A stretch of 64,000 bases of DNA. It comes from Lasiodiplodia sp. COLG20 (lineage: Eukaryota; Ascomycota; Dothideomycetes; Botryosphaeriales; Botryosphaeriaceae). The position numbers and the translations under genes are program-made. Every line of letters starts with the position of its first letter. Position 1 is the stretch's first letter. Below the pieces are notes generated by a model that saw only the letters and a list, made by a program, of their open reading frames with translations, had not been told where the DNA came from and did no database searches. The stretch covers positions 310,001 to 374,000 of the forward strand of contig VNWV01000001.1 of NCBI GenBank assembly GCA_009801085.1, in the 5' to 3' direction. This document shows, piece by piece, positions 11,822-22,360 of the stretch.

Positions 11822-12419
11822 ATGATTCTCTCCCGTCTAGTCTCCATCTTCCTGCGCTTCGGCCAGTTCGTCTGCGCTGCCGTATGTCACTTGCCATCGT
11901 ACCTTCACTGCGCCTCTTGCTGACGTCCATCAAGGTCTGTCTGGGCTTGTCGGCCTGGTTCCTCCATGAGATTCGTCATGGTAGCGGCGGCCCCCGTGGA
12001 CGTACCATCTACATCATCGTCATCGCTTGCGTCTCCATCATCACCTCGCTGATCTGGATGATTCCCTTTACTTTCACCTTTTTCCACGTGAGTGACGCGT
12101 CGACCAACCTAATTATCCTTACATCACCCTTCTAACCGACTGTCAGTATCCATTTGACTTCATCCTCAGCCTGGCTTGGTTCGCCGCATTCGGTGCTCTG
12201 GTCGAATACATTCACGACGCCAATTGCGGCGGTGTCTTCCACTGGGGCGGCCTGTACCGCGGCGGCTGGTGCGACAAGTGGAAGGCTAACGAGGCCTTCG
12301 CCTTCATCGCCGCCTGCTTCTGGCTCGCCAGCACCCTGCTCGGCGCCTGGGTCTTCCACAAGAAGACGCGCCCCGACGGCACTTCGCGCAGCCGCTTCGG
12401 CCGCCGTTCCTACGTCTAA
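11822..12419 (+). CDS. MARVEL-like four-helix membrane protein (161 aa)
   Basis: Exons 11822-11881, 11935-12087 and 12147-12419, all phase 0, give 161 residues. Donors are GTATGT and GTGAGT; acceptors are AAG and CAG. Four hydrophobic helices are visible at about residues 5-28, 46-70, 73-93 and 120-143. Short loops, a GGVFHWGGLYRGGWCDKW loop before the last helix, and a basic Arg/Ser tail complete it. This layout matches fungal MARVEL-domain proteins, which sit in the plasma membrane or trafficking vesicles. The exact role of this member is unknown. It is convergent with a second four-helix protein at 13245-14099. Confidence 0.88.
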
Positions 12420-13244
12420 GCGCCTGAGACTACTGCCCGTCTCTCGGAACTCGGCACCGTGAAGCTCTGATGAGACAATGACGTCTTTTTCTACGCGACG
12501 CGCGGACGAATTCTAGGGAACGCTACCAATACGAGACGGAAAAAGGAAAGGGTGGGGCCAAGACGGCCTCTCCTTCCGAACGACCATGACCTCATCCCTT
12601 CCCTCCCATGACGACTGATACCCTTTCTACTATTTTCACATTGGCGAAGGACTTCGATACCCCGGCGCTGGCTCTTAACTCTGCACTTCTCTCAATAGTC
12701 TAAGCCTAGGCTTTTAATTATCTTTTGTTGCATTATCATTTCATTCCTTCTGCATTAACGATCATGAGGAGTCTTGGTTCTTTTGCTGTACACTGCATCA
12801 CTTAACCAGCTTCGGTGTGAATCTTTGAATATACCATATTTGCGACATGTCTGAGACTTCATTCCTCGCCGTGATATCATAAGAACCCCCGTAACACGCC
12901 ATATCCCTTCGTCTGTCCGAAGGGCATCATACACAACCCCCATAAATGACAAAGTCCTGTCCCAATAAGGCAATGCGGAAGAAAAATATGGGAACAGAAA
13001 GATGGGACGGAAAAGAAAAAAAAAGTCCCATCAGCAAGGAGAAAAGAAACCACATGGACCGCAAACCTAATCCAGTCCTTCCCGCCCTGGAGCCAACCCG
13101 GCATTAACGCCAGCCTCGTCGTGCATGTGCTCCAAACCGTAACACCAAACCTGCCATCTAACCATTCAAGCCTTTTTCTTTCTCAACCCCCCTCACTTTC
13201 TTTTTTCTCTTTCATCACCTTCCAACTCAAACTCCTACCACCCT
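12420..13244. other. Shared 3' region of two convergent membrane-protein genes
   Basis: These 825 bp between two convergent stop codons hold the 3' UTRs and poly(A) regions. They contain T-rich and A-rich tracts near 12710-12760 and 13010-13025 and no coding signal. Confidence 0.5.
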
Positions 13245-14099
13245 CTAGTACCTCGGCGGCGGTGGCGGCGTGATGGACCCGGCCGAGTGGACGCTGACGG
13301 GCAGCTCCTTGTCGTGGTGGCTGCCATTCATCTCGACGCTGCCGTCGTCGAGCTTGGCCTGCTTGCGCTGCTTGCGCGTGTACCACTTCTCGATGCACCA
13401 GCCGAAGACGGCGACGACGAGCATGAAGCCCTGCAGCAAGAAAACGACGAGCGTCGTGTACAAGGCGAATTTCTATAAACGTCTCACATCAGCGAACTAC
13501 TCTTCGTAAGAAAGAGGGTGAGGGTTGGTTGGAAACTTACGCTCTCAGCGCACAGCCGGCCGAACTCGTGGTTCGAGATGCTGCTGGGCACGCTGGTGCT
13601 GGTGCTGGCGGGGCGCTTGCCCTTGAACTTGCACGTCCACGTCTGGATCGTCTCGACCTCGGGCGAGTTCTTGTTCAGCACCGCAGCGTAGATGAAGCAG
13701 CCGAACGCCACGACCATGGTCGGGAAGATCAGGCCGAGAGTGATGAATGCGCGCGCGGTGGTGCGTTCGGTGAGGTTGAGCTGCGAAAGTGATCCATTAG
13801 CCTCCTGTGCCTATACGGGTGCTGTATGTGTTTCTTTTTCTTGGACTTACCTTGGGGAGGAAGCAGAGGACGAGGAAGAGGAGGTTGAAGAAGGTGATGA
13901 CCGCGCCGGCGCCGACGAGCGTGTTGGTGCCGCGCACGTCGAAGTGTCCGTTCCAGAGCGGTAGCCACCACGGGTTTGTCGAGTACTGGTCGTTGTAGAC
14001 GGCGAGGGCGTGGCCAGCGGTGCCCATGATGCAGACGCCGAAGATGAAGCTCAGGCCCGCGAGGGACAGCTGCGCTATTCTGATGTGCGTGGGCAGCAT
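13245..14099 (-). CDS. MARVEL-like four-helix membrane protein (238 aa)
   Basis: Exons 14099-13851, 13780-13541 and 13472-13245, all phase 0, give 238 residues. Donors are GTAAGT at both introns, and acceptors are CAG and TAG. Helices are seen at about residues 8-30 (LAGLSFIFGVCIMGTAGHAL), 58-82, 91-117 and 163-188. The loop between helices three and four is long and contains two Cys. A hydrophilic C-terminal tail of about 45 residues ends PPPPPRY and is likely cytosolic. The pattern is that of fungal MARVEL/tetraspan membrane proteins of unknown function. It differs from its convergent neighbour in length and in loop sequence, so the two are not a recent duplication. Confidence 0.88.
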
Positions 14100-15183
14100 T
14101 TTGGTGTATGGGATGGCGAAAGCACAGGAAGAAAGGTACTGTGGAAAATGGGGTATAATAGAAGGGTATCAATTAAAATCCACGGGAACCCGTCGTCGCG
14201 ATGAGTGTTTGGTCGAAGTCCAGACTCCAGACGGGAAAGGGAAATAGAAACACGGGTTAAGGGAGAGGACCTCTCGTTGCTCCACGTTGAGAATGGGAGG
14301 GCAGCTCGCTGAACCAACGGGGCAGCGCGGCCATCGACGTTTAATAGAAGGGCGATGATTTGGGCGAATCTGATCTTAGCAACACACCCCGCCTACTCGG
14401 GTGCATGCACCACACGGCGCCTATTCCGGGAGTCGGCATGGCCGGGATGGAGGGCAAGCACCTGCATTTGCGCCAACCACAGAGACGAGCGGAAGCCAGC
14501 CCTGCGACCGGGCCAGGCTGCTATTTCTGGGTTGGTGGAGGGGAGATCCACAGCGACAAGCTTCGCACTGGGCGGGCGGGCGCCAAAAGGTTCATCTAGG
14601 GCGTTCTGGTCAAGCTTCAATCAAAACTCGCGCATGGGTGTTCTTAGCGAGAGGCAGGGGAGAACGACTGTGATTCGCCTGGAGGTGCCTGGGTAGTGCA
14701 GGATGAGCTATTCGTAGCCTGTGGTGTGGTCGGATGGCTGGAAGCAGGGCGCTTGTGAGATTGCTGCTGCAGGAGGCCCCGGCTTGTGATTCGCTGGATG
14801 CATTTGTGGTGGAGTCCGGCGCTTAACGGTCAACGGCTGTAGAATGAGGTCTGTGCACTGGGCTGCTCGAAGGGTTAACATGCCAAGCGATTGCTAAAGT
14901 GAACCGAAGCGGTCATTTATGGGATGCTGAAGGGCTTGGGCAGATCGCAACTATGAGGAGAAGGGCCGCGCAATGCGTCATTGCTCACGGATGCTCTGAT
15001 TCGCATGGTTTGAGGGGAGCTCACCTACTACACAGTAAGCTCCCCTCAGTTGCTTAGCGCTGATAACATCTTACACTGTACGTTTCCATGCTATTGTCGA
15101 AGCGCCAGACGCCATCCTGCTCCTTGTGATGATATGCAGCTCTGAAACGCACCCCAGATTGTCGCTTCCGTCCTCATGACAAC
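14100..15183. other. Intergenic stretch with a stem-loop
   Basis: These 1.08 kb lie between the 5' end of the 238-aa membrane protein gene and the 3' end of the LysM gene, both minus-strand. I see no supported gene. The one notable structure is the inverted repeat at 15011-15048, listed separately. Confidence 0.5.
15011..15048. repeat. Inverted repeat, 11-bp perfect arms
   Basis: TGAGGGGAGCT at 15011-15021 is the exact reverse complement of AGCTCCCCTCA at 15038-15048, with a 16-base loop. It lies 136 bp past the stop of the minus-strand LysM gene, so it could fold in that gene's 3' UTR. It could also be a palindromic protein-binding site. No poly-T tract follows. Confidence 0.6.
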
Positions 15184-16060
15184 CTACAGTTGGCCCGTCA
15201 GACTCCCGCCAGCCGACCACCTGCTGCGTCCAATCCGCGGTTTGGTCTTCCCGGATGAGCTGCCCTCTAAGGGATGTTCTTGCTCCCACCGCTCATCATC
15301 CTTATACGCCTCTATGGCGGCGTCTAAATCGTAGTCGGCTTGCTTGAGGTACAGTAACGCGATATCGTATCTGTTGATCCGGGCGAATCAGCTGTACCGT
15401 GCTTTCACATGCCAATATTTGGAGCTGGGAGGCTTACTCGGCCACTTTGCAAGTAACCATCCACTTGCGCACTTTGACCTTCCGGGCCTCCTCCTCTTCG
15501 CCTTCTACCGGCCGGGGACTCAAGCTCACGCCTCCTTTATAGTATTCACCGGGGATCAAGATTGTTCGCCTGCCATGTAAGAGGTGGTCGGAAAAAACGT
15601 TGTTGGTTTTCCTGAGGGCGGCGGCGGGCACGCCATATCTCAGCGATAAGTTCGTGATGGTATCAGTATCGGGATCGACAAAGTGGAGCACGTCTGGCGC
15701 CGGCTCGTTCCTAGCCTTCCCCGCAGGCGGCTGGACCGGCTGGTGGCCTTCATATGGCGGCGGTCGCTCATGAGTATCTACGCGGGCTAAGGTGGCGTGG
15801 CGAGGTCTCGGCGACGGTGGCGGTGAGTATGCCGGAGGATCGCGCAACCCTTGGGGCAGAGGAGACGGCGTGGTGGAGATCTGGCAGAAAGGACAATAGG
15901 TGGCGAACCGCGTGTTGTCCGTTATGCATCGTGCACATATGGCGCGGCCGCAGCACTCAAGCCGGCGCTCATACTGAGACGGCTTCTCAGTCTTCTCGTC
16001 ATACGTGGGAGGAATGGAAGAGAGGAGCGCGGCGCAGGTACAGCAAGCTTCTGTCGACAT
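15184..16060 (-). CDS. Intracellular LysM protein with zinc-finger head and helical tail
   Basis: Two exons, 16060-15438 and 15370-15184, give 269 residues; the intron has donor GTAAGC and acceptor CAG. Ignoring it would end the protein at VTCKVAE. With it the frame continues EYDIALLYLKQADYDLDAAI, a helical UBA/CUE-like segment. Residues 6-58 form a Cys-rich zinc-binding module (CCTC, then ECCGRAICARC and YCPFC). A proline-rich linker carries a PPPY motif. Residues about 125-160 are a LysM domain (DTITNLSLRYGVPAAALRKT, then ILIP). There is no signal peptide, so unlike chitin-binding LysM effectors it is probably intracellular. The start at 16060 (MSTEACC) is preferred over an upstream ATG at 16090 because the zinc finger begins directly after it. 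Family membership is clear; function is unknown. Confidence 0.85.
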
Positions 16061-16622
16061 GGTGCTAATCCAAAGTAAGAGACGTAGCAATGAGCAGAGG
16101 TGTTTGGAATGTAACAGGAGACCGGATCACCTCCGCAGCTGCCGCTTCTGACATCACCAAGGGTGCCGCGGTCCGACGGCACGCGATTCGGCAGAGCCTC
16201 GATAAGATAAGAACGCGGGCGCGTCGAGGGCCTGAGGCGCCATCCGCTTTGGGAAGCGTAGACGAGCCGCACCGAGAAATTCCAGCAACACCTCAGTCAA
16301 CTTCGCGCCGCGACCTCCGACCACCAGCTACGACACGACACCGACGCCCCGCCCTCCTCGAGGTATGTCATGACGAACGAATTCTGCCGAGTGCCCTTCA
16401 GGTAGCCTGGAGGAGGCAATCATCGCGGTCCGCCAACAGCATGTGCAGCGGTCGCGCGGTGATACGCTTCCTCCTTCGCGACGCGAGCTGAAGAACCCTC
16501 TTGGTCCTGCTACCTGGGGGCACTCTTTGCGCTCTATGGCTCTTGAAGGCTAACTTCATCCCCGGTCGCAGATACCTCAGTCCGCCCCGTAGCCACTTGA
16601 GAATCTCGTACCAATCGCCAAA
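16061..16622. promoter_or_regulatory. Divergent promoter between the LysM gene and RPS22
   Basis: These 562 bp serve two divergently transcribed genes. GAGGTATGTCATG near 16360 resembles a 5' splice site, and TCGCAG near 16570 an acceptor, so RPS22 may have a 5'-UTR intron. That is inference. Confidence 0.5.
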
Positions 16623-17280
16623 ATGGTCAAGACCTCCGTCCTCAACGATGCGCTCAACGCCATCAACAACGCCGAGAAGGCCGGCAAGCGCCAGGTCCTG
16701 ATCAGGCCCAGCTCCAAGGTCATCATCAAGTTCCTGCACGTCATGCAGAAGCACGGTACGTCGCGGCTTTCCTCCATCGGTCTTCGCAGTTTACAACCCC
16801 TTCCCCTCCTCGGGCATATAACTACCTAATGGTTGGAATTGCACCACAACCTTTGGGCTTTAAGTGTCCGAAAGATCAAACTCTGCGAAGATCTTACACG
16901 TTTTCTGATTTTTTCTGTGATTTCCAACGTTTAATCTTCCGCAACATGCTGATTGAATTTTTCTCAGGCTACATTGGCGAGTTCGAGGAGGTCGATGACC
17001 ACCGCAACGGCAAGATCGTTGTCCAGCTCAACGGCCGTCTCAACAAGACCGGTGTCATCTCTCCCCGCTACAACGTCCAGCTCAAGGACCTCGAGAAGTG
17101 GGTCGTCAAGCTCCTCCCCTCGCGTCAGTTCGGCTGCATCGTCCTCACCACCTCCGCTGGTATCATGGACCGTAAGTTACCCAAGTCTCTAATTTTCTTG
17201 ATCCAATTACTGATTGGTCTGCAGACGAGGAGGCCAGGAGGAAGCACGTCGCTGGCAAGATCCTTGGTTTCTTCTACTAG
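16623..17280 (+). CDS. RPS22: 40S ribosomal protein S22 (uS8)
   Basis: Exons 16623-16755, 16968-17171 and 17225-17280 give 130 residues, the usual length. The sequence begins [19 protein letters not shown] and contains the uS8 signatures [40 protein letters not shown] and [15 protein letters not shown]. It ends with [12 protein letters not shown]. uS8 is an early-binding protein of the small subunit that contacts the central domain of 18S rRNA. Intron 1 is 212 bp, long for this window; I looked for box C/D snoRNA motifs in it and found no convincing pair. The gene is divergent from the LysM gene and 455 bp upstream of the Tfc7-like gene. Confidence 0.98.
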
Positions 17281-17735
17281 AAAGCGGGTTCTGTCAGGGC
17301 ACAGTCGGGGTTTGGAAATATCCGGAGGTTGAAATATAAAAGTTTTCATGACATGTACGGCGCGTGACATTGCAGTTGCATTTGCGGAGTAGGCTACGCT
17401 CTGCCACTAAGGTGCACGAAAAAAATGCAACGAACTTTTCGCCGAACATCGGTCCCACTTTAAAAATGATCTTCGTGAAATGTTCATCCCAAAGTGACGT
17501 CAAGGCTAGAGATAGACTCGTTCAAGGCAGAATCTGTGCGGGTGTCTAAGCTTGGGCGATTTATCATCGTGCAGCCTCGTGTTGTCTCAAGACATTCCCA
17601 TTCTCTCGACGTCAGTTGACTGTTCTTGAACCGAGGCAGAAGCAGCCCTGTGCGCAACCTATTCCGACAGCATCCCGCTCCAGCTCTCGCCATTTTCACG
17701 AACATACCTCCTTTGTACGGTACACACACAACACA
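17281..17735. promoter_or_regulatory. RPS22 3' flank and upstream region of the Tfc7-like gene
   Basis: These 455 bp separate two plus-strand genes. No further gene or RNA is visible. A CACACACAACACA stretch directly precedes the next ATG. Confidence 0.4.
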
Positions 17736-19208
17736 ATGGTTCTCGAGACGATATACGTGGTCAGGCATGGCGTAAGTTTTAGTGCGACAAATTCGAAAGC
17801 GCATACCTCGATCACATTCCCTGCATCCCATCTGAGATCTTACCCCGCGCGCGAGCGATGCGCAAGTTAATCGGAGAGCCTCGTCCATGACTCCCCTCCT
17901 CCTTCGCCATGCTTCACGGAGATCCCGCAACACCCTACCGCTCCATGCAAGATTCTGCCGCACGCACACACGAATGGCGACGAAAGTAGTACAAGAAGCA
18001 ACTATGGCTAACGCGACGCTCCTCTTCTTTCGGCGCGCTTTGTAGTTCCGCATGAACTGGGTGGTGGACCCGAACACGGGCGAATACAAGAGCATGACGC
18101 TGTCGTCGACGCCGACAGGCATCCCATCGGACCCGGCGCTGGCCAGCTACGGCGAGCAGCAGGCAGCGCAGCTGGCGGACAAACTGCTCTCGCTCGATCC
18201 GCCCATCGACGTCGTCTACTCCAGCCCCTTCTACCGCTGCCTGCAGACCCTCAAGCCTGCGACTGAGCGACTATTCGCGCCCGATGGCAGGTTGAGCGGC
18301 CAGAAGATCCGCGTCGAGAATGGTCTTGGGTAAGTGGTGTAATCGTGGCCCTTTCGCGACACAGGGAAAGAGAAGGACACCCTCCCGCAGACTCCCACCA
18401 CCTTCTCCGTCCCTGTATGATAAGCAATGACCGATCGCTAACGCCCCGCGCTCTTTGCGCCACTCACCCAAACAGCGAATTCTACGGCCTTGCCCGCTTC
18501 GACCACCCCTCGCCAGCGCCGCTGGCAGAGCTGCACACGCACTTCCCAAGCCAGCTCGACGACGGCTACGCGCCGGTGCTGGTGCCGTCGACCAACGGCG
18601 AGTCGATCCCAGACCTGCACGACCGCATCGCCTACACCCTGTCGCGCGTCGTCGCCGCGCTCGACGCCGACCCGCACGGACCCCGCACGCTGCTCATCTG
18701 CACCCACGCCGCCAGCATGATCGCCATCGGCCGCGCGCTGACCGGCCGCATGCCGCCCGACGAGGGCGAGGAGGACTTCAAGTGCTTCACGTGCGCGCTG
18801 ACGCGGTTCGATCGCCGCATAACGAAGGAAGAGGACGGCGAGCGGGTGTGGAAGGAGGAGAAAGAGGCCGGCGAGTGGAGCGCGGAGCGTCCGCACGATA
18901 TTCCCCGCGTCAGTTGGAGGGAGGGCAGGGGCGTGGCCGGCGGCTGGGATTGCGTCATCAATGGCGATTGCAGCTTCTTGACTAACGGCGAGGAGAGAGG
19001 ATGGTGAGTCTGCTTCTTTCGGGGAAAGGGGGGCGGGAAACGAGCCTGGCTGTTATCCGGAGTGGTGCGTGCTAATCTTTTGTCGTTGCACAGGAAATTC
19101 TCTGGCGATGAGGCGTTCTTGACGGACCCCAATGCCTTCAACGATAAGCTGAACACTGGCGAGCCGGTGCCTACGACCAGCGCGGCTGCTGATTCTTCGA
19201 AGCTGTGA
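17736..19208 (+). CDS. Tfc7-like phosphoglycerate-mutase/histidine-phosphatase family protein
   Basis: Exons 17736-17771, 18046-18329, 18476-19003 and 19094-19208 give 320 residues with consistent phases. The first exon codes only 12 residues, ending exactly at the catalytic motif VVRHG; exon 2 continues FRMNW. The second catalytic His is in LLICTHAASM. Between them are YSSPFYRCLQTLKPATERL and GLGEFYGLARF, both typical of the branch that includes yeast Tfc7 (the tau55 subunit of TFIIIC) and its paralogue YNL108C. The catalytic residues RHG and H are kept, so phosphatase activity is possible. Whether this protein is a TFIIIC subunit or a free phosphatase cannot be told from sequence alone. The gene lies tail-to-tail with RPL17. 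Confidence 0.88.
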
Positions 19209-19840
19209 GAGATTTTCGGATATTAAAGTGTTTCAGTGCCAGAAGAGAGGATAAATACGAGAGCAAGAATGTTCAAGGCAATAGATAACCTCGGGATCCA
19301 GGGAGGAAAACGTTGTGTTGGGATATTTCAAGCGACGGGAGGATACCTTGTTTGGACCAAAATGGATAGACCACTTTTAGAGAGCTTGCCGATCAGGATC
19401 GATTCCATCTCCTTCGGTCAATCTATAGCATCCAGGGAACTTATAGGCCAGGGCCGAGACCATGTGAACTATGGCACCAGCAGGAAAGCGCAAGTTTGAT
19501 CAAACAAAAGAGATGTCGCATTGTAATAGTTTTGGAGTGCTCAGGCTGAACGAAAAGAAAGACACGATTGAAATCACACACAGTGTGACGTCACATCGCG
19601 GTGCATGCTTGTCTACACGCCTGTGGGAGCCTCATCGGTCGAATCGATTTTTTAGACAACATGATATCGTGTGTGTTAAGAGACCCGATCTGGGGGTTTT
19701 AGAAACTGAGCAGAATGTCGCCCACGCATCCATCCGACCTCTCAAAAGCAGTCCTGTCGAAACACCGGCAAGGCCCCCCAATAAACCCCCATTTTTTCTC
19801 CGTCAGAAGCCAGTTATCCCCCAAGCGTCGAAATTCCCAT
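19209..19840. other. Convergent 3' region between the Tfc7-like gene and RPL17
   Basis: These 632 bp between two stop codons are somewhat AT-rich and hold no supported gene. Confidence 0.5.
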
Positions 19841-20728
19841 TTAAGCGGAAGTGATGGCCTGGCGGACACGCTGGCCACGCTGCCTCGAGTTCAGCCTCGC
19901 GACCTCAAGGTCAGCGACCTGGGGACCCTTCTGGACGACCTCCTCGCCCTCGGTGAGGATGAGCTCGATGTGGCAGGGGTTGGACATGTAAGGGTTGATC
20001 TGTTGTCGTTGTTAGCGGGCACCCTCTTGGGCAGGCCGTTGGGCAACATACGCGACCGTGCGCACGGTAGGTGCGTCTCCGCTGCTTGGGAGCCTGGTTG
20101 ACCTGGATGTGCTTGACGACGAGGTTGCTGGTGTCAAGGCCCTTGGTGTCGGCGTTGGCCTCGGCGTTCTTGAGGAGGTCGAGGAGGAACTTGGCGGACT
20201 TGACGGGCCAGCGGGCCTTGGAGACACCGAACTGCTTGCCTATAGAATCGCACGTCTCAGCCAATGCTACACGTTTGTGCCTTCTGAGGATTGCAGATCC
20301 GCCCATTCATGTCCATCTCAAAATGACGACAATCCAAGCATCCGTTTCCCCAAAGGCGACGAGGCAACTCACCCTGCGCGCAGCGGCCGGTGGAACCGGC
20401 GTACCGCCTCATGGGAACGGCCTCGGACTTCTCCTGGACGTTCTCGAGGTACTTGAGGGCGCGCTCAAGCTTCCAGCCGTTGATGGCCTGGGCGGTCTCC
20501 CGGGTGTTCTTGAAGGAGACGCGGAGGTAGGAGCCGCGAGCGCGAGCGCTCTTAGCGGACTCAATGTCGGTGGCAGCGTAGCGGACCTAGAGATGCAGCA
20601 GGCGTGCGTCAGCCAGCTGTGCCTTCGAAATTTTGGCAGCACCGGGGGTGCGCTGCAACAAGGAGCTCGGCGGGCGGGCAGCGGCTGCAATGGCAGCGCA
20701 TCGGGGGCAGGCGGCGTGCTCGTACCAT
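19841..20728 (-). CDS. RPL17: 60S ribosomal protein L17 (uL22)
   Basis: Exons 20728-20726, 20586-20373, 20239-20052 and 19999-19841 give 187 residues. The first coding exon is just the ATG, directly followed by a GTACGA donor. Exon 2 resumes [18 protein letters not shown], the conserved uL22 start. Further signatures are [57 protein letters not shown] and [19 protein letters not shown]. uL22 lines the polypeptide exit tunnel of the large subunit. The gene shares a 313-bp divergent promoter with fibrillarin. Confidence 0.97.
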
Positions 20729-21041
20729 CGTGAGGGAGATTGACGGAGGGTCCTGGTGTGTTGTCGGGGTGGTCGTGTCGTCTCGCTGGGCGGAAGAGGA
20801 GTGAGGTTCGACCTTCGCATCGCATTTTCGCCCGCCGCGCGTGGGCGGCGCACGGGCCACCACCCGGCCGTAAGCGAGCGCGCGGCCGACCATTGGCAGT
20901 GCAGCTTCTGCAGACGAACTTTTTTCGAACCCGAAGCTCGCCCACCGCAGCGTCGACTGTCACCCAGCAACAACCCAGCGTCGCTGCTCGTCGCTCATTC
21001 CAGACTCCCCCGAACGTCCTCTTTCAACAGCAACATCTACA
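20729..21041. promoter_or_regulatory. Bidirectional promoter of RPL17 and fibrillarin
   Basis: Only 313 bp separate the RPL17 ATG (minus) from the fibrillarin ATG (plus). The segment is GC-rich (GCGCGCGG, CCGCCGCGCG) and has no clear TATA box. Both genes serve ribosome production, so shared control is likely but inferred. Confidence 0.7.
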
Positions 21042-22360
21042 ATGGCCTTCACTCCTCGCGGTGGTCGTGGCGGCGGCGGTGGTGGTCGTGGTGCGCCCAG
21101 AGGCGGTGGCCGCGGTGGTCGTGGTAATTCTCACTTCCTTCCTCTTTCCCAATCGCGCTGCGCGAAACGCAAGGACGTCTGCTGCGCTTCCTCTGAGCTC
21201 CAGATGACGTCCTGTGCTTCGCGCGCATTCTTCGCAGGGCGGGGTCCTTCATCTCCAGCACATCGCTGACTTTGATTTTCAACAGGCGGCTTCGGTGGTG
21301 GTGACCGTGGCGGTTTCGGCGGTAGGGGCGGTGGCCGTGGCGGCCGCGGTGGTGCCCCGAGGGGTCGTGGTGCTCCCCGCGGTGGTGCTCCCCGCGGAGG
21401 CCGTGGTGGTGGCAGGGGCGGCAGGCCCGGTGGTGCGGCTGGTGAGTTTTCCTGTTTCTGCACGCCTCTGAGCCCCGTACGGGTAGCTGACTATCTTGTG
21501 TAATACCACAGGCGGCGCCAAGGTCATCATTGAGCCCCACAGGCACGCCGGTGTCTTCGTTGCTCGTGGCAAGGAGGATCTTTTGGTCACCAAGAACCTG
21601 ACGCCTGGCGAGAGCGTCTATGGCGAGAAGCGCATTCAGGTCCCCAACGCCGGCGCTGCCGCTCCCACCGAGGATGGCGAGCCCGCCCCCGCTACCACTA
21701 CCGAGTACCGTGTCTGGAACCCCTTCCGTTCGAAGTTGGCTGCCGGTATCCTTGGTGGCATGGAGAGTAAGCTTCCTCGCAGACATTGGAGACAAAGACA
21801 GCGGCTGATCAGAAACAGACATCTACATGAAGCCTGGTAGCAAGGTTCTCTACCTCGGTGCCGCCTCCGGTACCTCCGTTTCTCACGTCGCTGATATCGT
21901 TGGCCCTACCGGTAGGTCTCGCAACCCGACATTCGTTTCGGCAATACTGACATTTCTAGGCACTGTCTATGCCGTCGAGTTCTCCCACCGTTCGGGTCGT
22001 GACCTGGTCAACATGGCCACCCACCGCACCAACGTCATCCCCATTGTCGAGGACGCCCGTCACCCGCTCAAGTACCGCATGCTTGTCTCCATGGTTGACT
22101 GCATCTTCGCCGATGTTGCCCAGCCCGACCAGGCCCGTATTGTCGGCATGAACGCCCACCTGTTCCTCAAGAACGGCGGTGGTGTTGTCATCTCGGTCAA
22201 GGCCAACTGTATCGATTCCACGGCCGCTCCCGAGGCCGTCTTCGCCCGTGAGGTGCAGAAGATGCGTGAGGAGAGGATGAAGCCCAAGGAGCAGCTCACC
22301 CTCGAGCCTTTCGAGAGAGACCACGCCATGGTCTGCGCTGTCTACGCGCGCAGCGACTAA
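21042..22360 (+). CDS. NOP1: Fibrillarin, box C/D snoRNP 2'-O-methyltransferase
   Basis: Exons 21042-21123, 21286-21441, 21512-21766, 21819-21911 and 21960-22360 give 328 residues; all introns are in phase 1. Residues 1-80 form the RGG-rich domain ([13 protein letters not shown]). The methyltransferase core follows: [38 protein letters not shown], then the SAM-binding motif [20 protein letters not shown]. Later blocks are [28 protein letters not shown] (here [10 protein letters not shown]) and [14 protein letters not shown]. It ends [15 protein letters not shown]. Fibrillarin methylates rRNA riboses guided by box C/D snoRNAs in the nucleolus. Gene and length match the family. Confidence 0.98.

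Noticed and set aside
16756..16967. snoRNA in the long first intron of RPS22
   Set aside because: No paired box C and box D with a terminal stem was found; CTGA occurs but without a matching RTGATGA.
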